Source: Mesaphorura yosii (taxonomy: Eukaryota > Arthropoda > Collembola > Poduromorpha > Tullbergiidae). From it: a DNA stretch of 64,000 nucleotides. Of the stretch, positions 13,349 through 27,084 are shown in pieces. Position numbers and translations under genes: made by a program. The stretch spans positions 371,538-435,537 of the forward strand of contig WIXG01000020.1 of NCBI GenBank assembly GCA_009869945.1, written 5' to 3'. Below the pieces are notes generated by a model. It saw only the letters and a list, made by a program, of their open reading frames with translations, was not told the origin of the DNA and made no database searches. The stretch's first letter is position 1. Each line of letters starts with the position of its first letter.

Positions 13349-16300
13349 CGGATGGATCGGACCATAAACACCTTTGCAATTTGCGGATAAACTCGTCCTT
13401 CCTACATGCATTATGAGGTTGTCCGAATAGGTCACTGTGAACATTGTGTGCAACAATTAAAATTATAAATTGACGTCTGCCAATTATTCGTTTTATCGTA
13501 TCTCAATCAAAATCAAAGTCGAGTAGTTCACTCACAGCAGGGACTTTGCTTTGACCAATGACAAGACTCCTATCAAAATCGCCATGAAGGGTGGCACGCC
13601 AGAAGTTCAGCGCTCTAACTTTCATATACGTTATTTATGGGCGCGCTCAATATTGCTCACTAACTTAAAAAATCGGAGGAATGAGACGGAAATTGGAAAA
13701 TTCAATTAAGGAACCAGCTTTTAAGAAAACCACGCCTGGAAATGCAACGAAGTTCCTCCGAGGTGGTTAGCATTTATAATATTTGACTTAAAAATTGTAG
13801 TCCTACCGGGAATAAACGCCACGCGCATGTTCGTACACGCCGCTCGTCATAAGAATTTACGCTGACCTCAGTTGCTAAATGAGTTCAGACTGCATTTCAA
13901 AATTAATGCGTTAAGTGATAGTTGCTGCCATTACAGCGGAGATTAAGATCGGAGAATTGTTAAGCGAGTGCTGTAGGTGTTTCTTTGTCAATTAAAAAGG
14001 AAAACAAAAGGTTGAACTCTCACTTTTTCGCTTTGCACACAAGTGCAGTGCAATGCTATGAGGAACAACGATGCAGGAAATTGCACTCGACAATAAAAAT
14101 GACAATGACAAGAAACCACAGCATTTGTAGCATTCAAGTTTTTCTGTGTGAATCTTACCTTAAATACCTTAGAATGTCTTTACAGTCGAGAGATCAAAGC
14201 CCTCGCATATTTTTCAGGCATTTGGATCACATTGTTACACAAAGCAGAACCGAATCTTGCAAAGTCCTCTTTGTAATGTTAAAAACTACTCATTTTGGCG
14301 TCAAATTAATAGAATTGTGTGAAAAATCTCATTTGATTGTTAGGATTACAAAGTCACAGGCTGACAACAAGGCCACAGAAAAATTTGACAATTTCAGCCA
14401 GACAAGTCGTAATTTTTTCGATCTTTACCTTCGCGTAAGATTAATGAACTCTGTCAACTTGGTGGTATTTGGAAACAACACATAAAAATATTGCACTTCT
14501 TAAAGCAGAACCTCCAACGCTTGAACTTGCATGTTTATTGGCAAATGCTGCTACCGAATAAGGAAGCCTCCTAAATCTGTACGAATTAGGAGACTAATAA
14601 ATTTCACGTATTCATGGTCAGGGACTAAAGGAATTTGCACCATAAAATGGCCATCTTCTTCCGCCCGGTGAATGAAGGTCAAGGGCTGGCTGAAATTCAG
14701 ATTTCTTGCCGGCGAATAAATTTCGCAACAGAGTAGAAAATTATTTCCATGCAGCATAGCAGTGGTACGCAACAAGAGGCTGTCTCATTGAAGATGGGGT
14801 GACTAATTTCTTCGTGTTGTCATGTTCTCACATTGTGCATTGCATTATTCATCATTTTAAATATATAATCACAGCAGAGTTAAGGCCACCACAAAAGGTG
14901 TTTAACAAATTTTTGACTACCTTGCGTCTAATTCATCGTGTTTTTAATGTTACGACGTCTCACTTCTCATTAAGCCAACTCCTTCGTGGTGCGAATGAGA
15001 ACTGTGAACAACCACGGGCCAGTCATCATTTCTTAATTCTGCTTTATTTATTCGTCTCGTTCTAAAGTCCACAACCATAAAAATATTGCGCAGTGCGTTG
15101 CTAAAATATTTTACGACTTCAACCGAACACAAACAAAAACAATAAAGTAGTCTGAGAATTTTGTGATGACGCCATAGGTGAGCATCCCTTTTGCAAGTGA
15201 GATTGAGGTTGCATAATTTTCACATTAAATTTACTATGGTCGATTCCGTGCATACTCCATGCCCATTATTGATGCACAAGACGTGCACATTCAAAAGTTA
15301 TCACTGCTGCTTTAAATGCAGTGCCTTAACTCTGAATTTAATTCGCCACATTCAAATTTCGTGTAGTAACAATAGCAGCTCAACTCCTTAAATGTGGAAG
15401 GCAGGCTAGGAGTACGATTTGACAAGTTATTACCCTCGACATGACTAAATTGAGCGATTGTGACGTTAATGGACGCTTGAACCCGCGCGTTGACGAAGGT
15501 CTTGTCCGATTCTAATACTTTTACTGCTCGACCACTGACGAAGTCATAATTGCGAGCAGGCTGCGCCCACGACGAAATGGCACAGTCATTAAAACAGCAC
15601 GTGCTCAAAGCAAACTGAAGCACGCAAATGCTAGTCTGATAATTATATAATTCGTCACCTGTTGAGCTGCAATTTCGTGAATGTTCGCGAATAAAGCAAA
15701 ATGGGTACTTTTGCACTGTTTAAATAATGACACCAATTAACTCGTATGGCATAATTTAAAGCATATATGACCCGAGTGCGAGTATTTCGTGTATGGTTTT
15801 ACTCCTTGAGAGCATCGAACCCATCTCGAGCATACGCGTAAAAGATTTGAACCGTTTAATGTGTGTAAGAACGTGTAGCGTAAACGAGAACGCGTAAAGA
15901 GGACCAATTGCGACTTGCAAATCACGAACCGTAAGATGAATTTTCCTTAATTGTGAGGTATTTAAATACTAAATAATGGAACATTAACACTTGACTCCTT
16001 CAGATATTTCTTGCGCATGACCAAGCCATAAAATACGCAATACGCACTGGGCAACGAGCATTGCATTGGAGAGATGAAGAGTAATTAAGCGCAAACAGCC
16101 AGTTTTGTTTATGGCACTCCGTAATTCAAGTTCAGAGAAACAAGACATGTCGTAATGACAGAAACTCACACCTGTCGAGACTACGTGACTTTTGCCTCGA
16201 TACCACGATTAGAGCAATTATTATGCTATGCCTCGATTTTGCGACAATCTCGCAATCTGCACACACACAAACGGCTGAAGTTGTTGAAGAATGACGTACG

Positions 16301-16712
16301 CAAATTCTCAGGTGACACATCTCAATTTGTGCAGGTGACTAAATTAAGTCATAGCGATGGACATTAAGACAAATCATGAGACGCATGTGGTTGAACTGAA
16401 AGCGTGCCTAATACAAATGCATGCGTCAATGTACAGCAGAAAGAAGGAGCAAAGCTATCGTTACCTTTTTTAATCGAGTCGCATTCAAGAATTGGCTTCG
16501 AGCATCGGCATCACGTATTGATCCACGATTAGTTCAGCTGAAGACCAAATCGGGTTAGGCTGTCATTTGAATCTGCGAAAAAGAAAAGGAAGGCAGGCTT
16601 GTCAGTCTTTCCGAATTGGACATCGAGACACGAAAGCTTTTATTTTTCATAATCACACTATTTAAGATAAGATGCTGCGCGTGGCGTGGCACGCAGAATG
16701 ATTAACTGGGCA

Positions 16713-16733
16713 CGGCGGCGACGACGACGACGG
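16713..16733. repeat. GGC/GAC trinucleotide-rich patch
   Basis: A short run of GGC then GAC triplets. On the minus strand it would read as a run of arginines in an 87-residue open frame, which I do not regard as a gene because nothing else supports it. Confidence 0.7.
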
Positions 16734-19700
16734 TGATAACCCAGCCAATTGTCAATTGTCTCACACAAAGAGAAGGAAAGTGAAATAAAAATGTCACGAG
16801 TCGCAGCGTGCACAGCGACGCATTTCACTTTTGCAATTTTCAATGCACTAAAGTCAGTGTGTCCACTCACTACACACAGGCACTGAAGAAGCGAGAATTC
16901 AATTTGCTGCTCTAATTCCAAGTCTTTGCAATAATTTTGTCAATTACTGCTCAATCAGGTGCGACACGTTTTCGCAAGCGAAGAGAAGATCGTGGTTGGC
17001 AGCTCACTAATGACTGAGACAGAATTGATTTGACGAACTTAGAAAACCGGTTACGTGAAAATGGCAGGCACTTTGTAGTTATGTTTACGCGTCTACCTTA
17101 ATTTGCCCTACGTTGCGTTCACTTTTCAAGGGCTTTGTGCTAAATTTATCCCACACGAAACGACTTCGTTTCAGGCCACACCATTAACCTGGCCCGACGG
17201 CAACAAAGTGCAGTATGAAATTGCATGGTACTTTTGTTTTGAAACAAGAGCCACGACCGCCACGAGTTTCGTGCATGCATGCATAAAACCATCCCAATTG
17301 AAGGGACCTTTCTTCGAATCTTCACTTCACCCCTTTTACCTCCAATGCACATCAGTTTGAAGAGCCTTTTGATGTCTTGCTACTTACTGTCGATGCGATG
17401 TACGCATTCATTTTCGTGAGAAGAACCATTACTTGCACATGCAGCAATTCTATTGAAGGCCCCAACCTGCTGAGTCTTTGATAGTCATAACTAACCCAGT
17501 ATTTAGTACTCAAGTTCAGCATAAAAAATTTGTACGCAGCACTAATCATGGGTGGATGGTAATAAAATACGAGACTTGATGCATACTAGTAAAGAAGCTG
17601 ATTCTTTGAACCCGAGCAGGCTGCATAGTAAAAAGTACCTTCGTTGTAAAGTAAAAAGTACGCTAGGTTGCAGGTACTGAAAGAGACTAGCATCAGCATC
17701 CCGGGTGAGTTCTGGTTCTCAGGAAAAGAATCAGATTGCAAGAGAAGAAGGGCTTGCATAATGACCGAAAAGAATGTGGACTTATTTCGAGCACGCAATG
17801 TGTTGCTCTCGCTCCTGTGTAAGGTCTGATTTGACTGGTCCTGTCCCGGGGTTCAGTATTAGCAGAGATAAGTAATGCGATTACACCATGGAATCGAGAG
17901 TAGAGGCCCTTACGAACAGTAGCGCAAGTGTATTATTACCGAATCTTAGTAACAAACTCAATTGATTTCAAAGTGGAGAACTGAGCATTATATTTTTAGT
18001 CACAAAAAAGGAATTTGAAAAATGAAACTTGTTCTGTTTGAAGACGTCGACCAAAGTACAAAGCTGAAATGCGATTGCATAAGACAGGATTGATTGTCTG
18101 ACCATCGGTCTTAAACACCCGTAAGCGTCAAGACTAAACGGCTTCAAATTCAAACTCGCTTGCAAATTTGTCGCAATACCTTTATCACGACGCGACATGA
18201 AAAGTGTCGTCATTAATTGCATAGCACACGAGTACTTTCCACATCACAGTCCAGTTACGCGATAACGTAAAAATGCAAAATGCGTGCGTGCAAATATTGT
18301 CAAGAGGTGCATTATTTCCGGTGTGCATAATTATTTAATTGGTACCCCATTAAATTCTGCATCATTTCAAACACTTTCTGTAAGCAAGCAGCAATTATTT
18401 AATAGCCGCTGACAAAGATTTCGCACGTCACAGTGCCGCACTGCAGAAAAACAATACGATTTTGCGACCAGAGTAAGAAAATGATTTATTACAAGTGATT
18501 AATGGTCGCGGACACAATTAAACACCAAATTAGTATGATTATTGAATACTGCATCACTAAGAGCTAACAAAACGACAAAAAATTGCATGTTGACTTAATG
18601 GCAATGGCGGGACTCATGCATAAATTACGCAAAGGTCAAGTGTACAACCTGCAAATGCTATGGCGTGGGCAAGCATCAAGCATTAGGACACTGGTAGATG
18701 AGAAGTTGTTATATTTCATCTCAAGGCTGTCCAGTTTATGCGAGCTTGAGATAAAAATGTGCAAAATTCTTGAGCAAACTCGCAAACTTGCAAGTTCACA
18801 GCTTGCTACATATTTTTCGATTTCGCAAGCGCTGGGGAACAGCAGCCTCTCGATCTTCTGATTCGACAACGCCTTAGAAGTCGCAAATTTTTCAACTTCC
18901 CAGTGTAATGCAATGCGGTTCGACCTTTTACAAACCATTTTTCAGATCACTGTTCTAAATTGAATTAAATAATTGATGACGGAGCAACTTCTGCATCGTG
19001 GCGTACTAAACTACTGAACGAAATTGAAAACCTTTGTCATCTTTGAAATTACTTTGCTCCTGTGGTGCTGCAGAGCTCCTAGCGCTTTTGCATTCGCAAT
19101 TGCTAGTCGTGTCACGATTTAAATTTCACTTCTCATGTCTTATGCTCGTCTTCTGCTGATTTGCACAAAAGTAAGACCGAAATTTCAAGGTGATAAAGTG
19201 ACTTTGACCAAATACGAAAGAAATTGGAATGTGCAAAAACATGCTTTAGCACGAGCACTTACTTGAATATAATTTGCGAGTCATAATGCTCTTACAAATG
19301 GCCCTGCTGTTTCACATCGTGGAATGCAGGGAATGCGTTGCATTGCAGTTGATTATTTTTATAAGCCGATGATTATGATTAATGATCTCTTGTCTATAAC
19401 TCCCATAATATTTAGCATTCGCAGTTCAATAACAATACTAACCTGCGCCAAAGGAGTCAGTCCTCAGCATTTCAACTGCATGCGAAAGGACTTTGAGCTT
19501 ATTAAGTAAATGAGAATAATTGTGATGAGGTAAGGATGAAACTCTCGTTTTTTGTTACATATGCATACCTATTGCATTTGCACTGATGAATACTAATCAA
19601 CTCAAGTCAGTGGCAAAAATAGCAACAATATACGATTACAATCACTGACTCGGCGGCTTCTGATTTCTGATGCCAGTTCTGCACGCTGCTTCGCAGTATT

Positions 19701-22599
19701 TGCGCGAGGAGAAGAAGCAATTCGTCTTTCGTGGTGCGGTAAGGCTGCAGTGTCATTGGGTCAATGAAACATTGTTCCTCGTGTAATATAAAAAACTAAT
19801 TAAGGACATCGGATACATGATTCATCATGCGGCGGCGCATGTATGTGCAGCCAAATTCGCACTCCAAGGCAGAAATGAATTGCAAAATTACAGTCGCGTT
19901 CTGCTACTACAATGTTAACTGCAATAAAGGCTTGACAATGACATGCGAACGAGGAGACGACAAGAGCAATTGTCTTTTTACAGTACACTGTCATGAGCAA
20001 AGATTCTCTGACTTCAAGTCATAACCGTGCAAAAGCATCTGGCCATGGAGTCTTGCCATATTTTTCTGTGAGAGAGCAATTTCGTGTTGTCCGCGCATCG
20101 CATTACGTCGTGTCGTGTCACCTCTCAGAAATTCAAGATGGGATTCTTCATCGAACACGGATCAATCCAGCCTTTGAATATGACTATGACCATCAATAGC
20201 AGCATAGTGCAGCGTATTCATTTTGTCAATTTGTGCTCAGACATCGAGAGAAGTCGAAGGGGCAGAGTTGCCCGCTCTTCATTCAGCGGTCGAAAGTGAA
20301 TTGAGTGCATCTTCAAAAACAAACAATGAGCTCGTACTCTGGTCAAGTAAGAAACAATAAAAGCGTGACAATGCGCAAAGTGAAATTCAAATTAAAGATT
20401 GAGATTATGTTCATGGTTTCAGATAAGAAGTTTCTAATCACGTCTGGTATTTGTTCTGTTCATATCAATGTTAATAAATTTTTCATTTCATGGTCATGGT
20501 CAAGCCGCGGAATTAAGCCTCTCGCGTAACGCATTCATAAATTCAAACATACGTAAACTCTCTCAATTATGAAATTCCACTGATGATTTAATTAAAGAGT
20601 GACCGTGATGAGTACGAAATTATAATTTCTTGCGAGGCTAGTTTTGGGGTTTTGCCAATTCAATCAAAGTATGGCCACGCTACGGTAAAGCGGGTGCTAA
20701 ACGCCAAACTCAAGTCTCACTCGTTCAGGCTGAGAAAAGTGAGAAACCATTGACTGGTGAGTGGTTGGGAAAGTTTTCCGCTCGAGAATTGTTACCGACA
20801 ACGGCTTGACAATTTATGGTTGACAATTATGATTGATAGTGACGTTATTAAAGGGAGCTTAGTTTAACGAGTAGCGCAAGTTTAGAATAATTGTCATTCG
20901 TGAACTGAACTTGTTATTTGAAAACCGGCGAAATGTTACAAATAAACGTAGTATGAAGTAAGATTGAGAACGTTATGATTTATTCACTTTGATTTGGATG
21001 CATTTTTGCGAAGAAAAGTTAAGCATGCATAACGATTATTGTAAGTTATGCTTTTACATGATCGTGAAGGCGTGAGTCTCATTATGAGACACCACTACCA
21101 CGCTTGTCTATTGCGACTTGCGAGGAATCATTTGAGTTCACTGAACAGGTTGATTACAGACTGCGGCCATAATCAACAAGACGCAAATGTCAACGGTGCA
21201 ATTATGATTTCTAATTAGATTTCTTGACTCTGATGCGTAATTCTTCAACAGAAGCAGAGCAGCAGCCGAGACTGCCGACGCTGACTGCCGCTGAATAAAA
21301 AGTGAGAAACTGTTGACATGATTTCTAAATTATGAGTGAACTAAATCGATTTCAGGTTCTCGTTGCACAATGCACAATAACCTCACAAAATACATAACTC
21401 GATTCGTAATACCGCTTTCTTTCAATTCTCTCTGATCTTATCTCCTACATATTCATGCCCACGTCTCGTAGAAGAAGAAATTGCAACGGAGTGAGTTACA
21501 AGGCGGGAGTATGTTTGGCCACATTGTTGGTACTCGACGAAGTTGTGCCATTCATGGCCCAAGAATGCTCAAATTATGCAATTAAGAATTTCAATTTTCC
21601 CTTCCTTTGTACGTCCATTAAATCGGTTTGAACCCTCTGCCTGTGTAACTGCAGTTGGTAAGAATCCTTTGAATTCACAAAATTGCTCCTCGTCTGCCGT
21701 TTGCTTATGCCGCCTGCCAATATGGCTTGCTCAATTACTATTACTCACGTTTAGGAAGTTCAATTTACATAGCAAGTCTAATTTAAGCTCGCCTTAATCA
21801 TCTTTCAGCTGAATAGAGAAATCATTTCCTTCTGTGGCATTTCGGTTACTGGCCTGAGAAGGTCGGCGAATTCAAAGTGTGGCCATTTGCAGCAGGAGAG
21901 GAACAAAAGACGAACGCTTTACGCTTGACACGCACGACGGAGCAGACGACGCTCAACGTCGAGAAATAAACACAGCGAGTGCTTGGCAATATACATATGC
22001 CGTAAATTCAAGTACACTAACTGCACTTTAAATCAATTAAGTATCCCGAATCCCAAAATAATTCGCTTCTTAAAGCCAGTGACAAAGACAATAGCGGCAA
22101 GACAAAGACCCAGATGTTAGCGAATCATCTTTGCTTGAGATTTCTAAATGAAATTTGTGAAAAAAGAAAGGATCACAACTGAGCAACTGAGCAGAGCACT
22201 GCAGAGCATGGCAATTAACTGATTTTGATTTAGGTTAATACCTCAAGCGTCAAATTAGTACAAGAAGCACGTCGCAGTCATCATCGTTAAACATCACGAG
22301 TGATTCTGCGCTGCTGCTGCGTTGGGACAGTCTCACTCTCAATGCCTCAATGCCGTACGCACATTCAGTAAGCGTGAGCACAATTAACACACAAACACGA
22401 ACTCATAATAAAAACTAGCTGCCTGTGTCTCCAAACCTTGGTGACTGTAAATTCCTAAATAGTTAAAACCCATCCAGGAGTATGTATAGCCTCAGCATGT
22501 CAAAGTACCTGGGCTGGATTTTAGGAAAGAGGGTCAGAAATACAAAGTCCCAGAAATCTCTACTGACTTATTTAGGTTCAGTTAGCTACACGCGCGCTA

Positions 22600-22980
22600 G
22601 TTACTGTGCAATATAATGCACCACGGGCAAGAGCTGCCTTGCCCCTCTTTCCTCGAATCCAACTAAGTACCTGTGCCATCTTATTTCGGTGGCCATATTT
22701 GCGATTCCTGTTTCCTCACCGTGTATCCTTATACTCTCTGATCACCCGCAACCCGTCGCACCACCAATCATCTTGCATGCCCCTCTCACTTCAACCCGAA
22801 CACCTCTTCCACCCACCTTATGACCTCTCTTCCACTCATCCAATGGCTTCTCCCGCCAACCCGATGATCTCTCCCTGTAACCCGTCCAACACATTCATCT
22901 ACAATTCCTTCCGCTACACCCGTAGCCACCCCTTCTCCCTGCACGCAGCCCAGTCAGAAAATTTGCTAAAATTTTAGCTT
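22600..22980. other. C-rich, G-poor patch with an anonymous open frame
   Basis: For about 380 bases the plus strand becomes pyrimidine-rich (many CCC, CTC and ACC words), unlike the AT-rich DNA around it. It contains a 123-codon plus-strand open frame (22606-22977) rich in Pro, Ser, His and Leu, which looks like a composition effect. The complementary strand is G-rich. I see no terminal repeats or known domain. It may be a fragment of a mobile element or a foreign insertion, but the sequence alone does not decide. Confidence 0.35.
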
Positions 22981-25300
22981 TAAAAATTCCAGGAAGAGTG
23001 ACAATGTCTTGCATTGTCAATTGCAATTGCAGTTTTTTCGTGAAAAGGCTGCAAACAAACTGTCTCCGATTAAGAGTAAGATGAGCATGGATAAGAGGAT
23101 GAGCACGAAAAAGGTCAGAGTCATGTAACGCACTTACGTGACTAATGTCACCATTAATTTACATTTTTCTAAGGTTAAGACGCCACGACACGTGAATTCT
23201 CAAATACAAGACGAGGAGCAACGAGCAGCGACATGAACGCATAAAGATTTGAATTGATGATGAATTTAGAAAGTGAAATTTCTGTCTCTGTACACAAACG
23301 CCGTGCCATGCTAGCCCTAACCTTTCTGACATTCGTGGAATAGCATTTGTATTTGTATGTTGAGCTCTCGTAAAGCAATGGCAATCGCAATAAAGATTTT
23401 TCCACCTGCATTTTTTTAATTTAAATTGTCAGTGTGCATTGTGGATGTGTGTCACCGCAAAATTTATTAATTTATTCATTACATGTGATTTACAATTCAA
23501 AATCCACGCATAATGCATAATTCACGCTGTAGTAGTTGAAGCGACGACGACGTCGAATAAAGACGAGTATGGAAGCGAAATGAAAATGAGACAAGTGCAT
23601 TCTTGTTGGCTTGGGTTGGCTTGCTTTGCATTTGTTTTGGTTTGATTGGGTTTGTTTGCAGCATTTAAACTAAACAAAACTTACAATTTTATGAAAGTTT
23701 ACAACTTAATTACAAAAACAGACGTAAAATTGTTTGCTTACCTTTCAAGGAGCGATGATACTCAAATCTTATCGACCTTTCCGGAAAAGGGTAATAAAAC
23801 CTTGCGATTTCACCGGCGGCAGGTAATTTTGAGAGAGTCAATGCTTAGTCTGGGAAAATTTTCCTAGATACGCGTCCAGATACCGACTTTGTCTCGATTC
23901 CAGAGACACCTGAACTTTTCTCCGGTTCTTTTAGCGATTTACTTCAGTCAGTTTGAATTCCACAAATTAACATTTTTTTTAACAAGTTCCATTCAATTCC
24001 TTGAGCTTTTGAAGTTCTGAAGATTGACTCATGAGACGACGGTTTTGTCGCAACTTGCAATGGACACCGTGACACGACGCGAAGTCGACGCCGCTTGCAG
24101 TAAGTCGCTAACGTTTCAGATTCCTCGTGAAAGAATTCAATTCAATGCACGCTGACACGCGCAGACTTCAATCTCAATGCAACGGAACACTGCAGCACTG
24201 TGAACTTGGATCATTTAGAGTCAGCTCAATGAATAATCTTAAAGTTGTGAACGGCACGAGTTTACATGTGAGAATGAGTAACACACGAGCGTAGACAAAA
24301 TGACGAGCAGGCTGCGTTGCAAGCATAGGCACAGACCAAGAAAATGTTGAGACAGAAAATGAATTGAAATGGAAACTTGAATGAATAAGGATGAAAATGA
24401 GTAATCCAACATCAATGTAATAAGGTACGCTGCAAGCCCGATGCTGCGATGATGAGACTGAGGAGAGTGGCATTCTTCGTGCTGTGTGGCTGTGATGACG
24501 GTGGCTTGGCGGTGACGATATGATGCATGGAGGAGGCGGAGAAGGTGGACATTTCTGAATAACTTGTTCTATCATTAAATTAGCAGTAGTACAAGGTACG
24601 CAGACTGAAATTTTTCTGCTTTTAATCGTTTAATATGCAAACAATGCTTAATTAACATGTGCATGCGTTGAGACGGTCTTCTCTGCTGGCCAGTTGTGAA
24701 TCCTGGCAAATGTACGTCAAGAATTGTGCAACTCCGTTAATTGAAATAACACCACGGATTATTGCAGGGAACGTTTTGCATGAGAACAACGCGCTTTTTG
24801 CATTTACTGGAAGAATTCTATTTTCTAGGCTTTGGGCTGAACGGAATCCGCTATAATCAAGCCTTGAAATGTAAAGGATCACAAACGAAGTCAGAAACTA
24901 TTTTAATCCAATTATGGACATTCGGCATCTCAATCACCAGGTCTCATTCCTTGAACGCATTTGTGACTGACTCATCGATGATGCTTCAAATTCAGGGTTG
25001 ACCCTCAATGGTATGGTTCAATGTTAATATGTTAACATGTTAAATTTTTAAATTGCATACTCGTTCATGTGGTGTGTCAATGATGATTCATTGCACCAGG
25101 ATTTTTACGCTTTACGCAGTACATGCACATTAGCATAAACTTATTGTTTGCGATGGATGACGACGCACTCAAAACATGCAGGCCTATCCAGCAATTCTGT
25201 CCATGAGAGATGCATACAAAATACACACACACAAAATGAAAATACTACATGCTGCCCTCAAAGCCAATGTCGCAACAAAGCAGATTACGACGAAGAGAAG

Positions 25301-25314
25301 ACGGACGGACGGAC
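25301..25314. repeat. (ACGG)n microsatellite
   Basis: Three and a half perfect ACGG units in non-coding DNA. Confidence 0.85.
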
Positions 25315-26095
25315 ATTCAATGATCTAAAAATACGGATTGCATAATTCAGCCAAGGAAATTTTATGGCATGAGGCATGGGTTCGTAAAATTAAGGCATGT
25401 GTTTCATTGCTTTTGTTAATCATTCAAGTCAATATGAGGCTTGGCTTAAGGATAATTCTACTCAACCTCCAAGCCATTCAAATGGTAACTCTTCACATTT
25501 GCTTGCGGAGGCATACATATTTTGACGGTCTGTTAATTGATGACAGGAATGACATTGAATTTATTAAGAGCCATCGTCATCGTGGTGCTCGTCACCAGTG
25601 TTCGTGTTCCCGTGGGCATATATGCGTTCGAGATCTTTATTTCAGAGTAGCACGGCACTAGTCAAGGTTGTAGTTTAGATTTCGCAATTATCCGAGAAAT
25701 TCGATGTTGACCTCATTCTAGCATGCATTGTAAGTTTTAATGCACAGTTGATTAAATCCCTGACATGAGTTTGCATGATGCAACAAAGACAAGATACGAA
25801 TGCCTCAGAGCGGCCATGCACAAAGCTGCCCTGTTTTGTCAACATTGCACATTGTTTAAATGACATCCACGGTCTTGACATTCTAACCTTGAATGCTGAT
25901 GCACTTCAGAGCTTTTCAGTGACTCGCTCCATTTTGTGCTTGCAAATGTTCAAGCAGTGATCTCAAGTAAAATGTGCTGAATTGCTTCTTAACTTCCTCC
26001 CAACGAACCAGGTCACCAAATCATCATTTAAGGAAGAGACAAAGTAACAACAGGACAACAATTTCAGTTCTTCTAAAGACTACAATTTTGCAAAA

Positions 26096-26101
26096 TTTAT
26101 T
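26096..26101 (-). promoter_or_regulatory. Candidate polyadenylation signal of the 239-aa gene
   Basis: On the minus strand this reads AATAAA, about 100 nt after the stop codon at 26199. The spacing suits the 3' end of the gene immediately upstream on that strand. Confidence 0.5.
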
Positions 26102-26198
26102 GCTTCACAAAAATCTTTCATTTGAATAAATGACAAAACGACGGTGAGGGAATGTTAACCAGAAGGAAATAGCAGTAGACAATACAACAATTGTAAGC

Positions 26199-27084
26199 TT
26201 AAAAGAACAATCTTCGAAGCAGGCTTCGCAGATTATTCTCAAGCTCGGGTTCATTCTCGTAATTCTCCATCTGCTGTTCTATACTGTTCGAGTTGTGTGC
26301 GAAAACGGTTGAGTCGCCAGTTGCAGCTGCTGGCTCTGACACTGTAGTGAAATCGCAACTACTTTCCAGCAGTCCCTGGTTGAGGTTTTCACCTGCGGAC
26401 CATGACGATGAGCGCGGCGTCTGGGAGTCTGGCAATGAATAGTTGCTGCTATTTAGCTCTTCATGATGAGTGATAGCGCTTTCGGAGTTCTGCTCAAACA
26501 CATCGTCACAGCCAGAGGTGTCTTCAAGAATTCCTGAAGTATCTGAAACTGATGGCACCCCGGCAATACTTTCACCTTGGTCATTGGAAGATGTTTCAAA
26601 ACTCTTTTCCTGATTATCTGTCTCCAGCATTAAAGTTGAGGTCTGGATGAACTTAGCAATCGAGAGGTTATTTTGTGCTAGGTATGTCTGCAAGGAGTCA
26701 AAACATTTACGTTAGTTGCTTATTATGACGGAGTTCGGAATTACAACTCTGATATTCGACATACACGACATCGCAAGTAGACAAGTTCCAAGAGTGTTTC
26801 TTGTTCGAGAGGAGACAGTTGGTCATCGGCAATAGTCGACCGCATTTGTTGAATGTCTTCCATAAATGTGTTTGACGCTGCTGCTATGGTATCACGGGTC
26901 AAACGCTGAAATAGCGAAGCAAGCCACAGTATAACTAGACCGCAAATGTGAACATCGCAAATATGCAACTATAAAATACTTTTGGTTCACTAACGTCCCA
27001 ATCCGTGTCATCCGTGTCATCCGTCTCAGGATCTTCATCCTGGTCCTGGACCTCACCGTCTGCAGAGTTCTCCTTGTCCTCCAT
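26199..27084 (-). CDS. Unrecognised acidic protein, 239 aa, three exons
   Basis: I do not recognise this gene. Exons on the minus strand are 27084-26995, 26905-26765 and 26687-26199 (90, 141 and 489 nt, all phase 0). Donors are gttagt and gtatgt, and acceptors are ttcag and tgcag. The ATG at 27084 opens an acidic N terminus (residues 1-30) ending DTDDTDDTDWD-like, with many Asp, Glu and Thr. Exon 2 and the start of exon 3 (about 31-95) look helical, containing LSPLEQETLLELVYLRCR followed by TYLAQNNLSIAKF. The remainder is Ser-, Glu- and Asn-rich and probably disordered, ending in a basic-hydrophobic tail NLRSLLRRLFF. There is no signal peptide or membrane segment. It lies head to tail with UFD1, about 950 bp apart. 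The three-way phase match supports a real gene; the function is unknown. Confidence 0.7.

Larger units (their letters stand above)
1..26095. other. Long AT-rich stretch with no supportable gene
   Basis: About 26 kb in which I find no exon chain, recognisable domain, tRNA or large transposon. Open frames are short, most lack an ATG start, and none gives a family motif. The longest, near 13985-14485, begins at TTG and has no recognisable domain. Small simple repeats and one C-rich patch are listed separately. The contrast with the gene-dense right side is strong. It could be intergenic DNA, a very long intron, or a regulatory region of a gene outside the window. Short spliced exons could be missed by eye. 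Confidence 0.6.

Noticed and set aside
15312..15716. 134-codon minus-strand frame with several Cys
   Set aside because: Considered as a secreted Cys-rich protein, but there is no signal peptide, no regular Cys spacing and no neighbouring exon.
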